A stretch of DNA of 64,000 nt from Streptomyces sp. BV286. GTDB lineage: Bacteria; Actinomycetota; Actinomycetes; Streptomycetales; Streptomycetaceae. Within the stretch, counting starts at the first letter, position 1; every line of letters begins with the position of its first letter. The stretch spans positions 62,001 to 126,000 of the forward strand of contig NZ_JAHRIB010000150.1 of NCBI RefSeq assembly GCF_019090165.1, read 5' to 3'. The position numbers and the translations under genes were made by a program. Below, in pieces: positions 8,116-16,898 of this stretch. The notes beneath the pieces were generated by a model. It was not told the origin of the DNA. It worked only from the letters and a program-made list of their open reading frames with translations, and ran no database searches.

Positions 8116-11100
8116 CGATCGACCCGCGACTTCTCCGCTACGCCCGCGCCACCCGCTTCTTCCTGATGGCGGTCGTCGGTCTCGGCATCGCGGGGGCGGG
8201 ACTGGTCGTCGCCCAGGCCATGCTGATCGCCGAGGTGGTGGTCGGAGCCTTCCAGCGTGAACTGTCGGTCGGTGAACTCCGCACGCCACTCGTGCTGTTG
8301 GCGGCGGTCGCGGTCGGCAGGGCGCTCGTTTCCTGGCTCACCGAGCTCGCCGCTCACCGGGCGAGCGCGGCGGTCAAGTCGGAGCTGCGCGGGAGGCTGC
8401 TGGAGCGAGCCGGCGCGCTCGGACCGGAGTGGCTGAGCGGGCAGCGGACGGGATCACTGATCGCGCTCGCCACCCGTGGCGTGGATGCCCTGGACGACTA
8501 TTTCTCGCGCTACCTGCCGCAGTTGGGGCTCGCGGTGGTCGTCCCGGTCGCCGTGCTCGCGCGGATTGTCACCGAGGACTGGGTGTCCGCAGCAATCATC
8601 GTCGGCACACTGCCGCTCATCCCGATCTTCATGATGCTCATCGGCTGGGTCACGCAGTCCCAGATGGACCGCCAGTGGCGGCTGTTGTCCCGGCTTTCGG
8701 GGCATTTCCTGGACGTGGTCGCCGGGCTTCCCACGCTGAAGGTGTTCGGGCGGGCCAAGGCGCAGGCCGACTCCATCCGCCGGATCACCGGGGAGTACCG
8801 GCAGGCGACCATGCGGACCCTGCGCATCGCCTTCATCTCGTCCTTCGCGCTGGAGTTGCTTGCCACGATCTCGGTCGCCCTGGTCGCGGTGACCGTCGGG
8901 ATGCGGCTCGTCCACGGTGACATGGCGCTGTACGACGGGCTGGTCGTGCTCGTTCTCGCTCCCGAGGCGTATCTGCCGCTGCGGCAGGTCGGGGCGCAGT
9001 ACCACGCGGCGGCAGAGGGGCTGTCGGCCGCCGAGGAGATCTTCGCGGTCCTGGAGACGCCCGTGCCGGCATCCGGGACGGGCGCTGTGCCCTCCTCGGG
9101 AGAGTTGAGCTTCGAGGGCGTGACGGTCCGGTACCCCGGCCGGTCGTCCGACGCGGTGTCCGACGTGTCCTTCGAGGTCCGGCCCGGGGAGGCCGTGGCG
9201 CTCGTCGGCCCCAGCGGCGTGGGCAAGACGACCCTCCTGAACGTGGCGCTGGGATTCGTCGAACCCACGGCGGGCCGAGTGCGTGTCGGGGGAGTCGATC
9301 TCGCGGAAGCCGACATGAAGGAATGGCGTTCGCGGGTCGCGTGGGTGCCGCAGCGGCCTCATCTGTACGCCGCGTCCATCGCCGAGAACGTCCGGCTGGC
9401 CCGGCCGGAGGCGGACGACACCGCGGTGCGGCAGGCCTTGTCCGATGCCGGGGCCCTGGAGTTCGTGGACGCGCTGCCCGACGGCGTGCACACACGTCTC
9501 GGTGAGGACGGTGCCGGACTGTCCGCCGGGCAGCGCCAACGGCTCGCCCTGGCACGGGCGTTCCTGTCGGATCGGCCGGTGCTGCTCCTGGACGAGCCGA
9601 CCGCCTCGCTGGACGGGGCGACCGAGGCCGAGGTCGTGGAGGCGGTGCGGCGTCTCGCGGTCGGGCGGACCGTGCTTCTGGTGGTCCACCGGCCGGCCCT
9701 GCTGGCCGTGGCGGACCGGGTGGTGCGGTGGGAACCGGCGGCCCCGGACGAGCGACCCGAACGGTCCGCCGACGCGGGGACGACTCACTCCGACGTGGTG
9801 GCGGTGGCGCCCGAGCGGCCCGAGGAAGTAGCGCCCTTGCCTCCTCGGAGGGGCGGCGGCGTGCTCACACGCGTACGTGCCATGGCCGGACCCCGGCGCG
9901 GACGGCTCGTGCTGGCCCTCCTGCTCGGCAGTCTCGCGCTCGGCAGTGCCGTCGGCCTCATGGCCACCTCGGGCTGGCTGATCTCCAGAGCCTCGCAGCA
10001 GCCACCCGTGCTGTATCTGATGGTCGCCGTGACGGCCACGCGGACGTTCGGGATCGGGCGGGCCGTCTTCCGGTACGCCGAGCGGCTGGTGTCGCACGAA
10101 GCGGTGCTTCGGATGCTCGCCGACACCAGGGTCGCCGTGTACCGGCGTCTCGAACGGCTGGCGCCCGCGGGACTGCGTACCGCCCGGCGCGGTGATCTGC
10201 TCTCGCGGCTCGTCACCGATGTGGACGCGCTGCAGGACTACTGGCTGCGCTGGCTGCTGCCCGCCGCCGCGGCGGCCGTCGTGTCCGCCGGCTCCGTCGG
10301 GTTCACGGCATGGCTGCTGCCCGAGGCGGGCGCTGCCCTCGCCGTGGGGCTGCTGGCCGCCGGGGTGGGTGTGCCGTTGCTGACCGGCGCCGTCGCGCGC
10401 CGTGCCGAGCACCGGCTGGCTCCGGCCCGCGGAGTGCTGGCGACCCGTGTGGCCGATCTCCTCACCGGAACGGCCGAGTTGACGGTCGCGGGCGCGCTCC
10501 CCGCACGTACCGCCGAGGCGCGACGGGCCGACACCGAACTCACCCGCATCGCCTCGCGTGCCGCCACCGCCACCGCGCTCGGCGACGGGCTGATCGCCTT
10601 GATCTCGGGTCTCACCGTCACGGCCGCCGCGCTCGCCGGTGCCCAGGCGGTCCTCGACGGACGCCTCAGCGGCGTGACGATGGCCGTCGTCGTCCTCACA
10701 CCGCTGGCCGCATTCGAGGCCGTGCTGGGGCTCCCCCTGGCGGTCCAGTACCGGCAGCGGGTGCGCAGGAGCGCGGAGCGCGTGTACGAGGTCCTGGACG
10801 CGCCCGAGCCCGTACGGGAGCCGGAGCGGCCCGTGAAGGCACCCGAGTCGCCCTTCCCGGTCGTACTGAAGGGCCTGGCCGCTCGCCATGGGGGACAGCG
10901 GCGGGACGCGGTCGCCGACGTGGATCTGGTACTTGAGCGCGGGCGTCGGACCGCCGTCGTCGGGCCGTCCGGCTCCGGCAAGACGACGCTGGCGCAGGTG
11001 CTGCTGCGCTTCCTGGACGCGCGTGCGGGGACGTACACGCTGGGAGGGGTGGACGCGTACGGCATGGACGGCGACGACGTGCGGCGCCTGGTGGGGCTCT

Positions 11101-11603
11101 GCGCGCAGGACGCGCACCTCTTCGACAGTTCGGTGCGTGAGAATCTGCTGCTCGCCCGGAAGGACGCGACCGATTCCGCGTTGCGGGACGTGCTGGGCCG
11201 GGTGCGGCTGCTCGACTGGGCCGACGGGCTGCCCGACGGGCTCGACACGTTGATCGGGGAGCACGGCGCCCGGTTGTCCGGGGGGCAGCGGCAGCGGTTG
11301 GCGCTGGCCCGTGCCCTGCTCGCGGACTTTCCCGTGCTGCTTCTCGACGAGCCCGCGGAGCACCTCGATCTGGCCACCGCCGACGCCCTCACCGCCGACC
11401 TGCTGGCCGCGACCGCGGGGCGCACGACGTTGATGATCACGCATCGGCTCGCGGGGCTGGAGGCGGCGGACGAGGTGATCGTCCTGGCCGAGGGGCGTGT
11501 CGTGCAGCGGGGAGCGTTCGACGAGCTGGTGCACGCGCGGGGACCGTTGCGGGAGATGGCCGAGCGGGAGAGCCGGACGGAGACGCCCGCCGTCGCACGG
11601 TGA
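8109..11603 (+). CDS. cydCD: Fused CydD-CydC ABC exporter for cytochrome bd assembly
   Basis: 1164 residues, about twice a normal half-transporter. It is a CydD-like and a CydC-like half joined in one chain, as is usual in Streptomyces. Each half has about six membrane helices followed by an ATPase. First ATPase: Walker A GPSGVGKTT (~residue 366), signature LSAGQRQR, Walker B VLLLDEPTASLD. Second: GPSGSGKTT (~950), LSGGQRQR, VLLLDEPAEHLD. The family exports glutathione/cysteine-type thiols and supports haem insertion into the bd oxidase. GTG 8109 has GAGGG ten bases upstream; GTG 8100 is only one base from it and less likely. Both starts overlap parS 3. A hairpin follows the stop directly. 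Confidence 0.95.
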   Translation: MKPIDPRLLRYARATRFFLMAVVGLGIAGAGLVVAQAMLIAEVVVGAFQRELSVGELRTPLVLLAAVAVGRALVSWLTELAAHRASAAVKSELRGRLLERAGALGPEWLSGQRTGSLIALATRGVDALDDYFSRYLPQLGLAVVVPVAVLARIVTEDWVSAAIIVGTLPLIPIFMMLIGWVTQSQMDRQWRLLSRLSGHFLDVVAGLPTLKVFGRAKAQADSIRRITGEYRQATMRTLRIAFISSFALELLATISVALVAVTVGMRLVHGDMALYDGLVVLVLAPEAYLPLRQVGAQYHAAAEGLSAAEEIFAVLETPVPASGTGAVPSSGELSFEGVTVRYPGRSSDAVSDVSFEVRPGEAVALVGPSGVGKTTLLNVALGFVEPTAGRVRVGGVDLAEADMKEWRSRVAWVPQRPHLYAASIAENVRLARPEADDTAVRQALSDAGALEFVDALPDGVHTRLGEDGAGLSAGQRQRLALARAFLSDRPVLLLDEPTASLDGATEAEVVEAVRRLAVGRTVLLVVHRPALLAVADRVVRWEPAAPDERPERSADAGTTHSDVVAVAPERPEEVAPLPPRRGGGVLTRVRAMAGPRRGRLVLALLLGSLALGSAVGLMATSGWLISRASQQPPVLYLMVAVTATRTFGIGRAVFRYAERLVSHEAVLRMLADTRVAVYRRLERLAPAGLRTARRGDLLSRLVTDVDALQDYWLRWLLPAAAAAVVSAGSVGFTAWLLPEAGAALAVGLLAAGVGVPLLTGAVARRAEHRLAPARGVLATRVADLLTGTAELTVAGALPARTAEARRADTELTRIASRAATATALGDGLIALISGLTVTAAALAGAQAVLDGRLSGVTMAVVVLTPLAAFEAVLGLPLAVQYRQRVRRSAERVYEVLDAPEPVREPERPVKAPESPFPVVLKGLAARHGGQRRDAVADVDLVLERGRRTAVVGPSGSGKTTLAQVLLRFLDARAGTYTLGGVDAYGMDGDDVRRLVGLCAQDAHLFDSSVRENLLLARKDATDSALRDVLGRVRLLDWADGLPDGLDTLIGEHGARLSGGQRQRLALARALLADFPVLLLDEPAEHLDLATADALTADLLAATAGRTTLMITHRLAGLEAADEVIVLAEGRVVQRGAFDELVHARGPLREMAERESRTETPAVAR

Positions 11604-11627
11604 GGGCATCCCGAGCAGGATGCCCCG
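11604..11627 (+). terminator. Hairpin terminator after cydCD
   Basis: An 8-bp perfect stem GGGCATCC/GGATGCCC with a 6-base loop begins immediately after the TGA of cydCD. There is no T-run, as is common in this genus. Confidence 0.6.
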
Positions 11628-11682
11628 GGAGGGTGCGGTCATCGCTGACGGCGCTCGACTTTCCCGAACAAATGGGACTAAC

Positions 11683-11688
11683 TAGGCT
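11683..11688 (+). promoter_or_regulatory. Probable -10 of a leaderless histidine-kinase transcript
   Basis: TAGGCT fits the TAGNNT -10 form and lies six bases before the ATG at 11695. There is no ribosome site between them, so transcription probably starts at or near the A of the start codon. No clear -35 is seen. Confidence 0.4.
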
Positions 11689-11694
11689 CGGTGC

Positions 11695-13275
11695 ATGTCA
11701 GACGAGCCGGGCCCCGGTGCCGCCCCGAATCCGGACGACGTGCCGCGGCTGCTGGAAGCGATGCGGGCGGTGGGAAGCGGGCTGGAACTGCGGTCCTCGC
11801 TCGAGCGGATCTGTGAGACAGCGGCGGAGATGGCGGACGCCTGGTACGCGGTGGTCGGGCTGGCGGCAGAGGGCTGGGACGGGCTCGCCGAGCGCGCACG
11901 TGAGGACGTCGACGGGGAGAGCATCCGGTGGATCGGGCGCCTGCCGGACGGGCACGAACGACTGCGCCACCCGCCCACGGCCGGATTCCTGGGCGTCCCC
12001 ATCCGGCTGCGGGGCGAGAGCCTCGGCACCCTCTACCTCGCCGAGAAGCGCGGCGGTGAACCGTTCGGCGAGCACGACCTCGACATGGTGCGCGTACTGG
12101 CGCGCGAGGCGGGCATCGCCCTCGGGAACGCGCGACTGTACGAGGCCGCCAAGCAGCGTGAACGCTGGATCGACGGATCCGTGGCCGTCACCACCGCGCT
12201 GCTCTCCGGAGGTGACGCCGACGAAGCCCTCCAGGTGGTCGCGGAACAGGCCCGCCGGCTCTCGGACTCCATGGCCGGACTGGTGCTGCTGCCCTCGACG
12301 GAAGGGGGTCTGGAGATCGTCGCCGCCGCGTCCGAGCGGCCGTCGAGGGCGCTGGGACTGGTCGTGCCGCCCGAGAACGAGGTGGCGGGCCAAGTCCTCG
12401 CGGGGGAAGCCGTGTTCGTCGAGGACGCGGCTGCCGACCCGCGGATGCTCGCCGACCTGGCCCGCGGTTACGGACCCACGATGCTGCTGCCACTGAGGAG
12501 CGGCGGCCGCGTCCTGGGCGCACTCGTCATGGCACGGGTGCACGGCGCGCGTCCGTTCACGGAGACCGAGCGCACCCTGGCGACACAGTTCGCCTCGCAG
12601 GCCGCGCTCGCGCTGATGATGGCCGAGGCGCAGCGGGACCGGGAGCGCCTCGCCGTGTACGAGGACCGCGACCGGATCGCCCGTGACCTCCACGACCTCG
12701 TCATCCAGCGGCTGTTCGCCACCGGGATGCTGCTGGAGAGCGCGCAGCGGCGCTCCGTGCTGCCCGAGGTGCGGCGGGGAGTCGGCAAGGCGGTCGACGA
12801 ACTCGACGTCACCATCCAGGAGATCCGCACGGCCATCTTCGCGCTCCAGCAAGGGCCGGCGGAATTTCCGACAGGGCTGCGCACCCGCGTACTGCGCGAG
12901 ATCAACATGGCTGCCGTACCGCTCGGCTTCAAGCCCTCGCACCAGTTCGTCGGTCCCGTCGACACGGCCGTCGGAGAGCTCACGGCCAAGAACCTCATCG
13001 CGGCCCTCCGCGAAGCCCTCTCCAACGCCTTCCGGCACGCGGGGGCGTCCCGTATCGACGTCACCGTGGACGCGACCGTACGGCTGCCGGACGAGGAACC
13101 CGGCGTGCGCCTGACGGTCGCGGACGACGGGGTCGGCATCCCCGAGGGGGGCCGGCGCAGCGGACTGAAGAACCTCGAACGGCGGGCGGAGTCGCTCGGC
13201 GGGAACAGCTGGTACGGGCCGGGCCCCGGGAAGGACGGCGGCGGCACGTCGGTGGTCTGGGAAGCGCCGTTCTGA
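11695..13275 (+). CDS. Orphan GAF-GAF sensor histidine kinase (NarL/DevS-type)
   Basis: 526 residues. Two GAF-like sensor domains (about 15-155 and 165-310) are followed by a HisKA_3 dimerisation/phosphoacceptor box with the DRDRIARDLHDLVIQRLF motif (His near 333). An HATPase domain follows: N box EALSNAFRHAG ~440, G1 VADDGVGIP, then a GLKNLERRAESLGG region. There is no membrane segment, so it is cytoplasmic. This layout is that of DevS/DosT-like kinases, which bind haem or other ligands in GAF and phosphorylate NarL-type regulators. No response regulator is adjacent. Position next to the oxygen-limited cyd genes makes redox or oxygen sensing a reasonable guess, but haem ligands cannot be assigned from sequence. 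Probably leaderless. Confidence 0.86.
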   Translation: MSDEPGPGAAPNPDDVPRLLEAMRAVGSGLELRSSLERICETAAEMADAWYAVVGLAAEGWDGLAERAREDVDGESIRWIGRLPDGHERLRHPPTAGFLGVPIRLRGESLGTLYLAEKRGGEPFGEHDLDMVRVLAREAGIALGNARLYEAAKQRERWIDGSVAVTTALLSGGDADEALQVVAEQARRLSDSMAGLVLLPSTEGGLEIVAAASERPSRALGLVVPPENEVAGQVLAGEAVFVEDAAADPRMLADLARGYGPTMLLPLRSGGRVLGALVMARVHGARPFTETERTLATQFASQAALALMMAEAQRDRERLAVYEDRDRIARDLHDLVIQRLFATGMLLESAQRRSVLPEVRRGVGKAVDELDVTIQEIRTAIFALQQGPAEFPTGLRTRVLREINMAAVPLGFKPSHQFVGPVDTAVGELTAKNLIAALREALSNAFRHAGASRIDVTVDATVRLPDEEPGVRLTVADDGVGIPEGGRRSGLKNLERRAESLGGNSWYGPGPGKDGGGTSVVWEAPF

Positions 13276-13434
13276 ACCAGACGCGCTACGCGCAGCCGTG
13301 CACACCGACCCGCCGAAGTGGGCTCCCGGGGACCCCTGTTCGGCTCAGCGCACTGGTCCATCCGTGACGACCGGTCCCCCAGGTGTACGACTTGAACAGG
13401 ACCGGACCCGTCCCCGCGCGACACGATCCATGTC

Positions 13435-14481
13435 ATGCGCTCACGCCGTCGCCACCCCCCGCTCGTGCTGGTGCTGCTGTGCGCGACGGCCGTCCTGGTG
13501 GCCGGTCCCACGACGGCCACGGGCGATACCGGTGGCTCCGGCGGGGTCGGCGCCGAGGTCGTTCGGCTGTACGAGGAGGCGTCACTGGCGACACAGCAGT
13601 ACGAGGCCGGCCGCCGCGAGGCGGAGGTGCAGCGGGGCCGGGCACAGCGGCTGGAGCGGCTTCTCGAACGGGAGCGGCAGGACATCGCCGCACTGCACGG
13701 GGACCTCGGCCGCATCGCACGGGCCCAGTACCGCACCGGTGGAGGGCTCCCGCACACCGCGCAGATGCTGCTCGCGGAGAGCCCTGAGGAGCTGATGCGC
13801 GGGCAGCGGGCCGTCTGGCAGGCGGATCTGGCGCTCAACAACGCGGTCACCAAGAGCCGCCGGGCGGAGAACCGGCTCTCCGCCGACGAGGCCAAGGCGG
13901 CGTCGGCCTGGCAGGCGCTGGAACGGCGCAACGGCGAACTCGCCGAGATCAAGCGGGGTATCGAGCGGAGACTGGAGGAGGCCCAGTGGACGCTCCAGGG
14001 GCAGGCGGACGCCTCGGTCGCCGCCGGTGCCTGCCGGGGTTCCGTCCGGCTCGACCAGCCGCGGACGGCCTTCACCCAGCCGTGGGTCGCGCCGGTGGAG
14101 ACGTACGGGCTCTCCGCCGGGTTCGGCAGCGGCGGTGACCGCTGGGCGAGCCGGCACACGGGGCAGGACTTCGCGGTGGACATCGGCACGCCGGTGCGGT
14201 CGGTGGGCGAAGGGCGGGTGGTGAAGGTGTCGTGCGGCGGCCCGTTCGGCATCGAGGTCGTGCTGGAACATGCGGGGGGCTACTACACGCAGTACGCCCA
14301 CCTGGCCGCCGCCACGGTGGACCAGGGGGAGCGGGTGGCCGCGGGGCAGTGGATCGGCCAGGCGGGCACGACCGGCAACTCGACCGGACCTCATCTGCAC
14401 TTCGAGGTGCGCCTCACACCGCAGTTGGGCTCGGGGGTCGATCCGCGGGAGTGGCTCGCCCGTCGGGGGGTCCAGCTCTAG
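13435..14481 (+). CDS. Secreted M23-family peptidoglycan endopeptidase
   Basis: 348 residues. An Arg-rich n-region and hydrophobic core (residues ~8-25) form a Sec signal peptide. Residues ~40-200 are a charged, heptad-like coiled coil, and the last ~110 residues a LytM/M23 zinc peptidase. Zinc and catalytic residues are visible: RHTGQDFAVDIGTPV (His and Asp near 241-248) and HLHFEV (His near 320), with the usual YAHL before it. The arrangement (signal, coiled coil, M23) matches EnvC/NlpD-like and RipA-associated proteins, but the active-site residues are intact, so it is probably active on peptide cross-links of the cell wall. No clear ribosome site precedes the ATG at 13435; start inferred from the signal peptide. 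Confidence 0.87.
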   Translation: MRSRRRHPPLVLVLLCATAVLVAGPTTATGDTGGSGGVGAEVVRLYEEASLATQQYEAGRREAEVQRGRAQRLERLLERERQDIAALHGDLGRIARAQYRTGGGLPHTAQMLLAESPEELMRGQRAVWQADLALNNAVTKSRRAENRLSADEAKAASAWQALERRNGELAEIKRGIERRLEEAQWTLQGQADASVAAGACRGSVRLDQPRTAFTQPWVAPVETYGLSAGFGSGGDRWASRHTGQDFAVDIGTPVRSVGEGRVVKVSCGGPFGIEVVLEHAGGYYTQYAHLAAATVDQGERVAAGQWIGQAGTTGNSTGPHLHFEVRLTPQLGSGVDPREWLARRGVQL

Positions 14482-14510
14482 GGCGTCAGTCCCCGGGGAG
14501 GCTGACGGCC
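14482..14510. terminator. Bidirectional terminator between convergent genes
   Basis: An inverted repeat (GCGTCAG...CTGACG with a CCCC/GGGG inner stem) lies between the stops of the M23 peptidase and the HAD phosphatase, which face each other. It can serve both. Confidence 0.6.
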
Positions 14511-14527
14511 GAGCAAGCCGGAGTGCC

Positions 14528-15397
14528 TTACCGGCGCTCCGCGAGGATCCGTTCGATCACGACCGCCACGCCGTCGTCGGTGTTGGCGGCCGTACGCCCG
14601 GACGCGGCGGCGATCACGTCGGGGTGCGCGTTGCCCATCGCGTACGACGTGCCCGCCCAGGTGAGCATCTCCACGTCGTTCGGCATGTCACCGAAGGCGA
14701 CGACCTCTTCGTGCGAGATACCGCGCTCGGCGCAGCACAGTGCGAGGGTGCTGGCCTTCGAGACGCCGGGCCCGCTGATCTCCAGGAGGGCGCTGGGGCT
14801 GGACCGGGTCACGTCGGCCCGGTCACCGATCGCCAGGCGGGCGGTCATGAGGAAGTCGTCCGGAGCGATCTCGTGGTGGTAGGCGAGGATCTTGAGCACC
14901 GGCTCGTCGGCACCCGGAGCGTCCGACGCCAGAAGCTTCTCGGCGGGCGCGAGGGCGTCGGGGGCCTCCATGTGCAGCTTCGGGTACGCGGGCTCCTGGT
15001 AGAAGCCGTACGTCTGCTCGATGGCGAAGAGGGTGCCCGGAGCGGCGTCGCGCAGCAGCCGCACGGCGTCGAGCGCGTTCTCCCGCGCCAGTTCCCGGAC
15101 CTTGACGAAGCGGTGGGCGCCGGGTCCGCCGTGCAGATCGACCACCGCGGCGCCGTTCCCACAGATGGCGAGGCCGTGACCGTGGACGTGATCGCTGACG
15201 ACGTCCATCCAGCGGGCCGGGCGCCCGGTCACGAAGAAGACCTCGATGCCGGCGTCCTCGGCGGCGGCCAGGGCGGCCACCGTGCGCGGTGACACGGACT
15301 TGTCGTCGCCCAGCAGGGTGCCGTCGAGATCCGTGGCGATCAGGCGGGGCGGGAGAGGGGAGGCCGGGGTCCCGGGCCGTCGGGTCGCTGAGGTCAC
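14528..15397 (-). CDS. Cof-type HAD phosphatase
   Basis: 289 residues. HAD superfamily, Cof/IIB class: the nucleophile motif I is ATDLDGTLLGDD near residue 22, motif II is VTGRP near 58, and the late GDMPNDVEM motif near 240 holds the Mg-binding acids. The large cap domain between is typical of sugar-phosphate or pyridoxal-phosphate phosphatases; the substrate cannot be told. A second Cof-type gene lies at 27122-28003. GTG 15397 starts just before the Thr-Ser-Ala run. Upstream in-frame codons have the look of non-coding GC-rich sequence. Confidence 0.85.
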   Translation of the reverse strand: MTSATRRPGTPASPLPPRLIATDLDGTLLGDDKSVSPRTVAALAAAEDAGIEVFFVTGRPARWMDVVSDHVHGHGLAICGNGAAVVDLHGGPGAHRFVKVRELARENALDAVRLLRDAAPGTLFAIEQTYGFYQEPAYPKLHMEAPDALAPAEKLLASDAPGADEPVLKILAYHHEIAPDDFLMTARLAIGDRADVTRSSPSALLEISGPGVSKASTLALCCAERGISHEEVVAFGDMPNDVEMLTWAGTSYAMGNAHPDVIAAASGRTAANTDDGVAVVIERILAERR

Positions 15398-15544
15398 GCC
15401 GCCATTCTCGCGTACCCGCGTGCACGGTCGTGCGGCGGTCCGCGCAGGTGAGTGACCTGGGCCCTCACCTGCGCGTTCGCAGAGCCGACGACGGCTCTGT
15501 GATCTTTCCGAGCCTTGGCCGGAGCGGCAGTCGGGCACGTCGGG

Positions 15545-15582
15545 CGGTCGGCCGCCCGGGCAGGTGCTCGGGCGGCCGACCG
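15545..15582 (-). terminator. Strong hairpin downstream of the LLM oxidoreductase gene
   Basis: A perfect 14-bp stem (15545-15558 with 15569-15582) and a 10-base loop lie 90 bp past the stop of the gene at 15673-16584. There is no T-run. The rest of the 15398-15672 gap shows nothing clear. Confidence 0.6.
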
Positions 15583-15672
15583 GGGGCGCTGTCCGGACCG
15601 GAGTGGTCCGAGCGGGGCGGCCTCGGCCGCCTGTCGGGCGCGTGGGCGGACGGACGTGTCCCGGAGCGGGCG

Positions 15673-16584
15673 TCAGCCGAGCTGCGCCACCGCTTCCATC
15701 GCGATGTGCTCGAAGACCTTCTCGTCCGCCGCGAAGTCGGAGTCCGGGATGGGCCAGTGGATCACGATGTCCGTGAAGCCCAGTTCCATGTGGCGGCCCG
15801 CGAAGTCGACGAACGCGTCGAGGGACTCCAGCGGACGGCCGCGGTCCGGGGTGAAGCCGGTGAGCAGGACCTTGTCGAGCTCACGCACATCGCGGCCGGC
15901 CGTCTCGCAGGCGCCGCCCAGCTTCTCCACCTGGCCACGAAGGGCGTGGAGCGACTGCTCGGGGGTGCCCGACTCGAAGAGCTTCGGGTCGCCGGTGGTC
16001 ACCCACGCCTGCCCGTGCGCGGCGGCGAGCTTCAGACCGCGCGGCCCGGTGGCGGCCACCGCGAAGGGCAGACGGGGGCGCTGGACACAGCCGGGGAGGT
16101 TGTAGGCCTCGCGCGCCGAGTAGAACGTGCCGTCGTACGACACGGTGTCCTCGGTGAGCAGCCGGTCGAGCAGCGGTACGAATTCGGCGAAGCGGTCGGC
16201 CCGCTCGCGCGGTGTCCATGGCTCCTCGTCGCCGCGCAACAGTGTCGTGGCGTCGAAGCCGGAACCGCCCGCGCCGATGCCCAGCGTGAACCGGCCACCT
16301 GAGATGTCGTCGAGTGAGACCAGCTCCTTGGCGAGGGTCACCGGGTGCCGGAAGTTCGGTGAGGTCACCAGCGTGCCCAGGCGCAGGCGGTCGGTGGCGC
16401 CCGCGGCGGCCGTCAGTGTCGGCACGGCGCCGTACCAGGGGCCCTCCCGGAACGTCCGCCACGACAGATGGTCGTACGTGTAGGCGGTGTGGAACCCGAG
16501 CTGCTCGGCGCGCTGCCAGGTGGAACGCCCTCCCTCGTGCCAGCGGAGGTACGGCAGGATCACGGTGCTCAGGCGCAGACTCAT
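15673..16584 (-). CDS. LLM-class F420-dependent oxidoreductase
   Basis: 303 residues forming a luciferase-like (beta/alpha)8 barrel. Visible family features: LSTVILPYLRW strand 1, HTAYTYDHLSWR, the non-prolyl cis-peptide region, ISGGRFTLGIGAGGSGFD (the phosphate-binding GxGxG-like turn), and the late PRLPFAVAATGPRGLKLAA. Actinobacterial members use the deazaflavin F420 (or FMN) to reduce or oxidise diverse small molecules; the substrate is unknown. ATG at 16584 has a weak GAGGC upstream. It stands alone between KptA (far upstream, same strand) and the HAD gene. Confidence 0.85.
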   Translation of the reverse strand: MSLRLSTVILPYLRWHEGGRSTWQRAEQLGFHTAYTYDHLSWRTFREGPWYGAVPTLTAAAGATDRLRLGTLVTSPNFRHPVTLAKELVSLDDISGGRFTLGIGAGGSGFDATTLLRGDEEPWTPRERADRFAEFVPLLDRLLTEDTVSYDGTFYSAREAYNLPGCVQRPRLPFAVAATGPRGLKLAAAHGQAWVTTGDPKLFESGTPEQSLHALRGQVEKLGGACETAGRDVRELDKVLLTGFTPDRGRPLESLDAFVDFAGRHMELGFTDIVIHWPIPDSDFAADEKVFEHIAMEAVAQLG

Positions 16585-16740
16585 GCCTCAGAGCCTAAGC
16601 GCAGCCACGGGGCACGCCGAACGGCCGAGGGGCGGGGCCGGGTCCGGCCGGACGACGGGTGGCGGGCGGGCCGAGCGCGCCGAGCGGACAGGTGCACGTG
16701 CCGGACGGCCGACGTGGCCGACGCGGCCGGCTCACTGCGG

Positions 16741-16845
16741 GCGGCCGGTGTGGCTGTTTCGCCCGCGGCCGATGTGACCGGATCACTTGGGGCAGCCGAT
16801 GTGACCGGATCGCCCGGGGCAGCCGATGTGACCGAGCAGTCCGGG
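16741..16845. repeat. 27-bp tandem repeat (minisatellite)
   Basis: Three 27-bp units (16765-16791, 16792-16818, 16819-16845) share a GCAGCCGATGTGACCG core, preceded by one degenerate unit (16741-16764). They lie in the 314-bp gap between KptA and the LLM oxidoreductase gene. The gap has no other clear feature. Because the period is a multiple of three, long ORFs run through it on both strands, but none has a start signal. Confidence 0.8.
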
Positions 16846-16898
16846 ACTGCCGACCGACCGGGCCGCCCAGGCCCCGCCGGACTCGCTGGTTCGGCCGG

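Noticed and set aside
8454..11642. A 1062-codon open frame on the minus strand opposite cydCD.
   Set aside because: It is a shadow of GC-rich codon bias. Its protein is Arg/Gly/Gln/His-rich without domains, while cydCD on the plus strand has all ABC motifs.
13582..14400. Minus-strand ORF opposite the M23 peptidase.
   Set aside because: No motif or ribosome site; amino-acid make-up is that of antisense GC-rich DNA.
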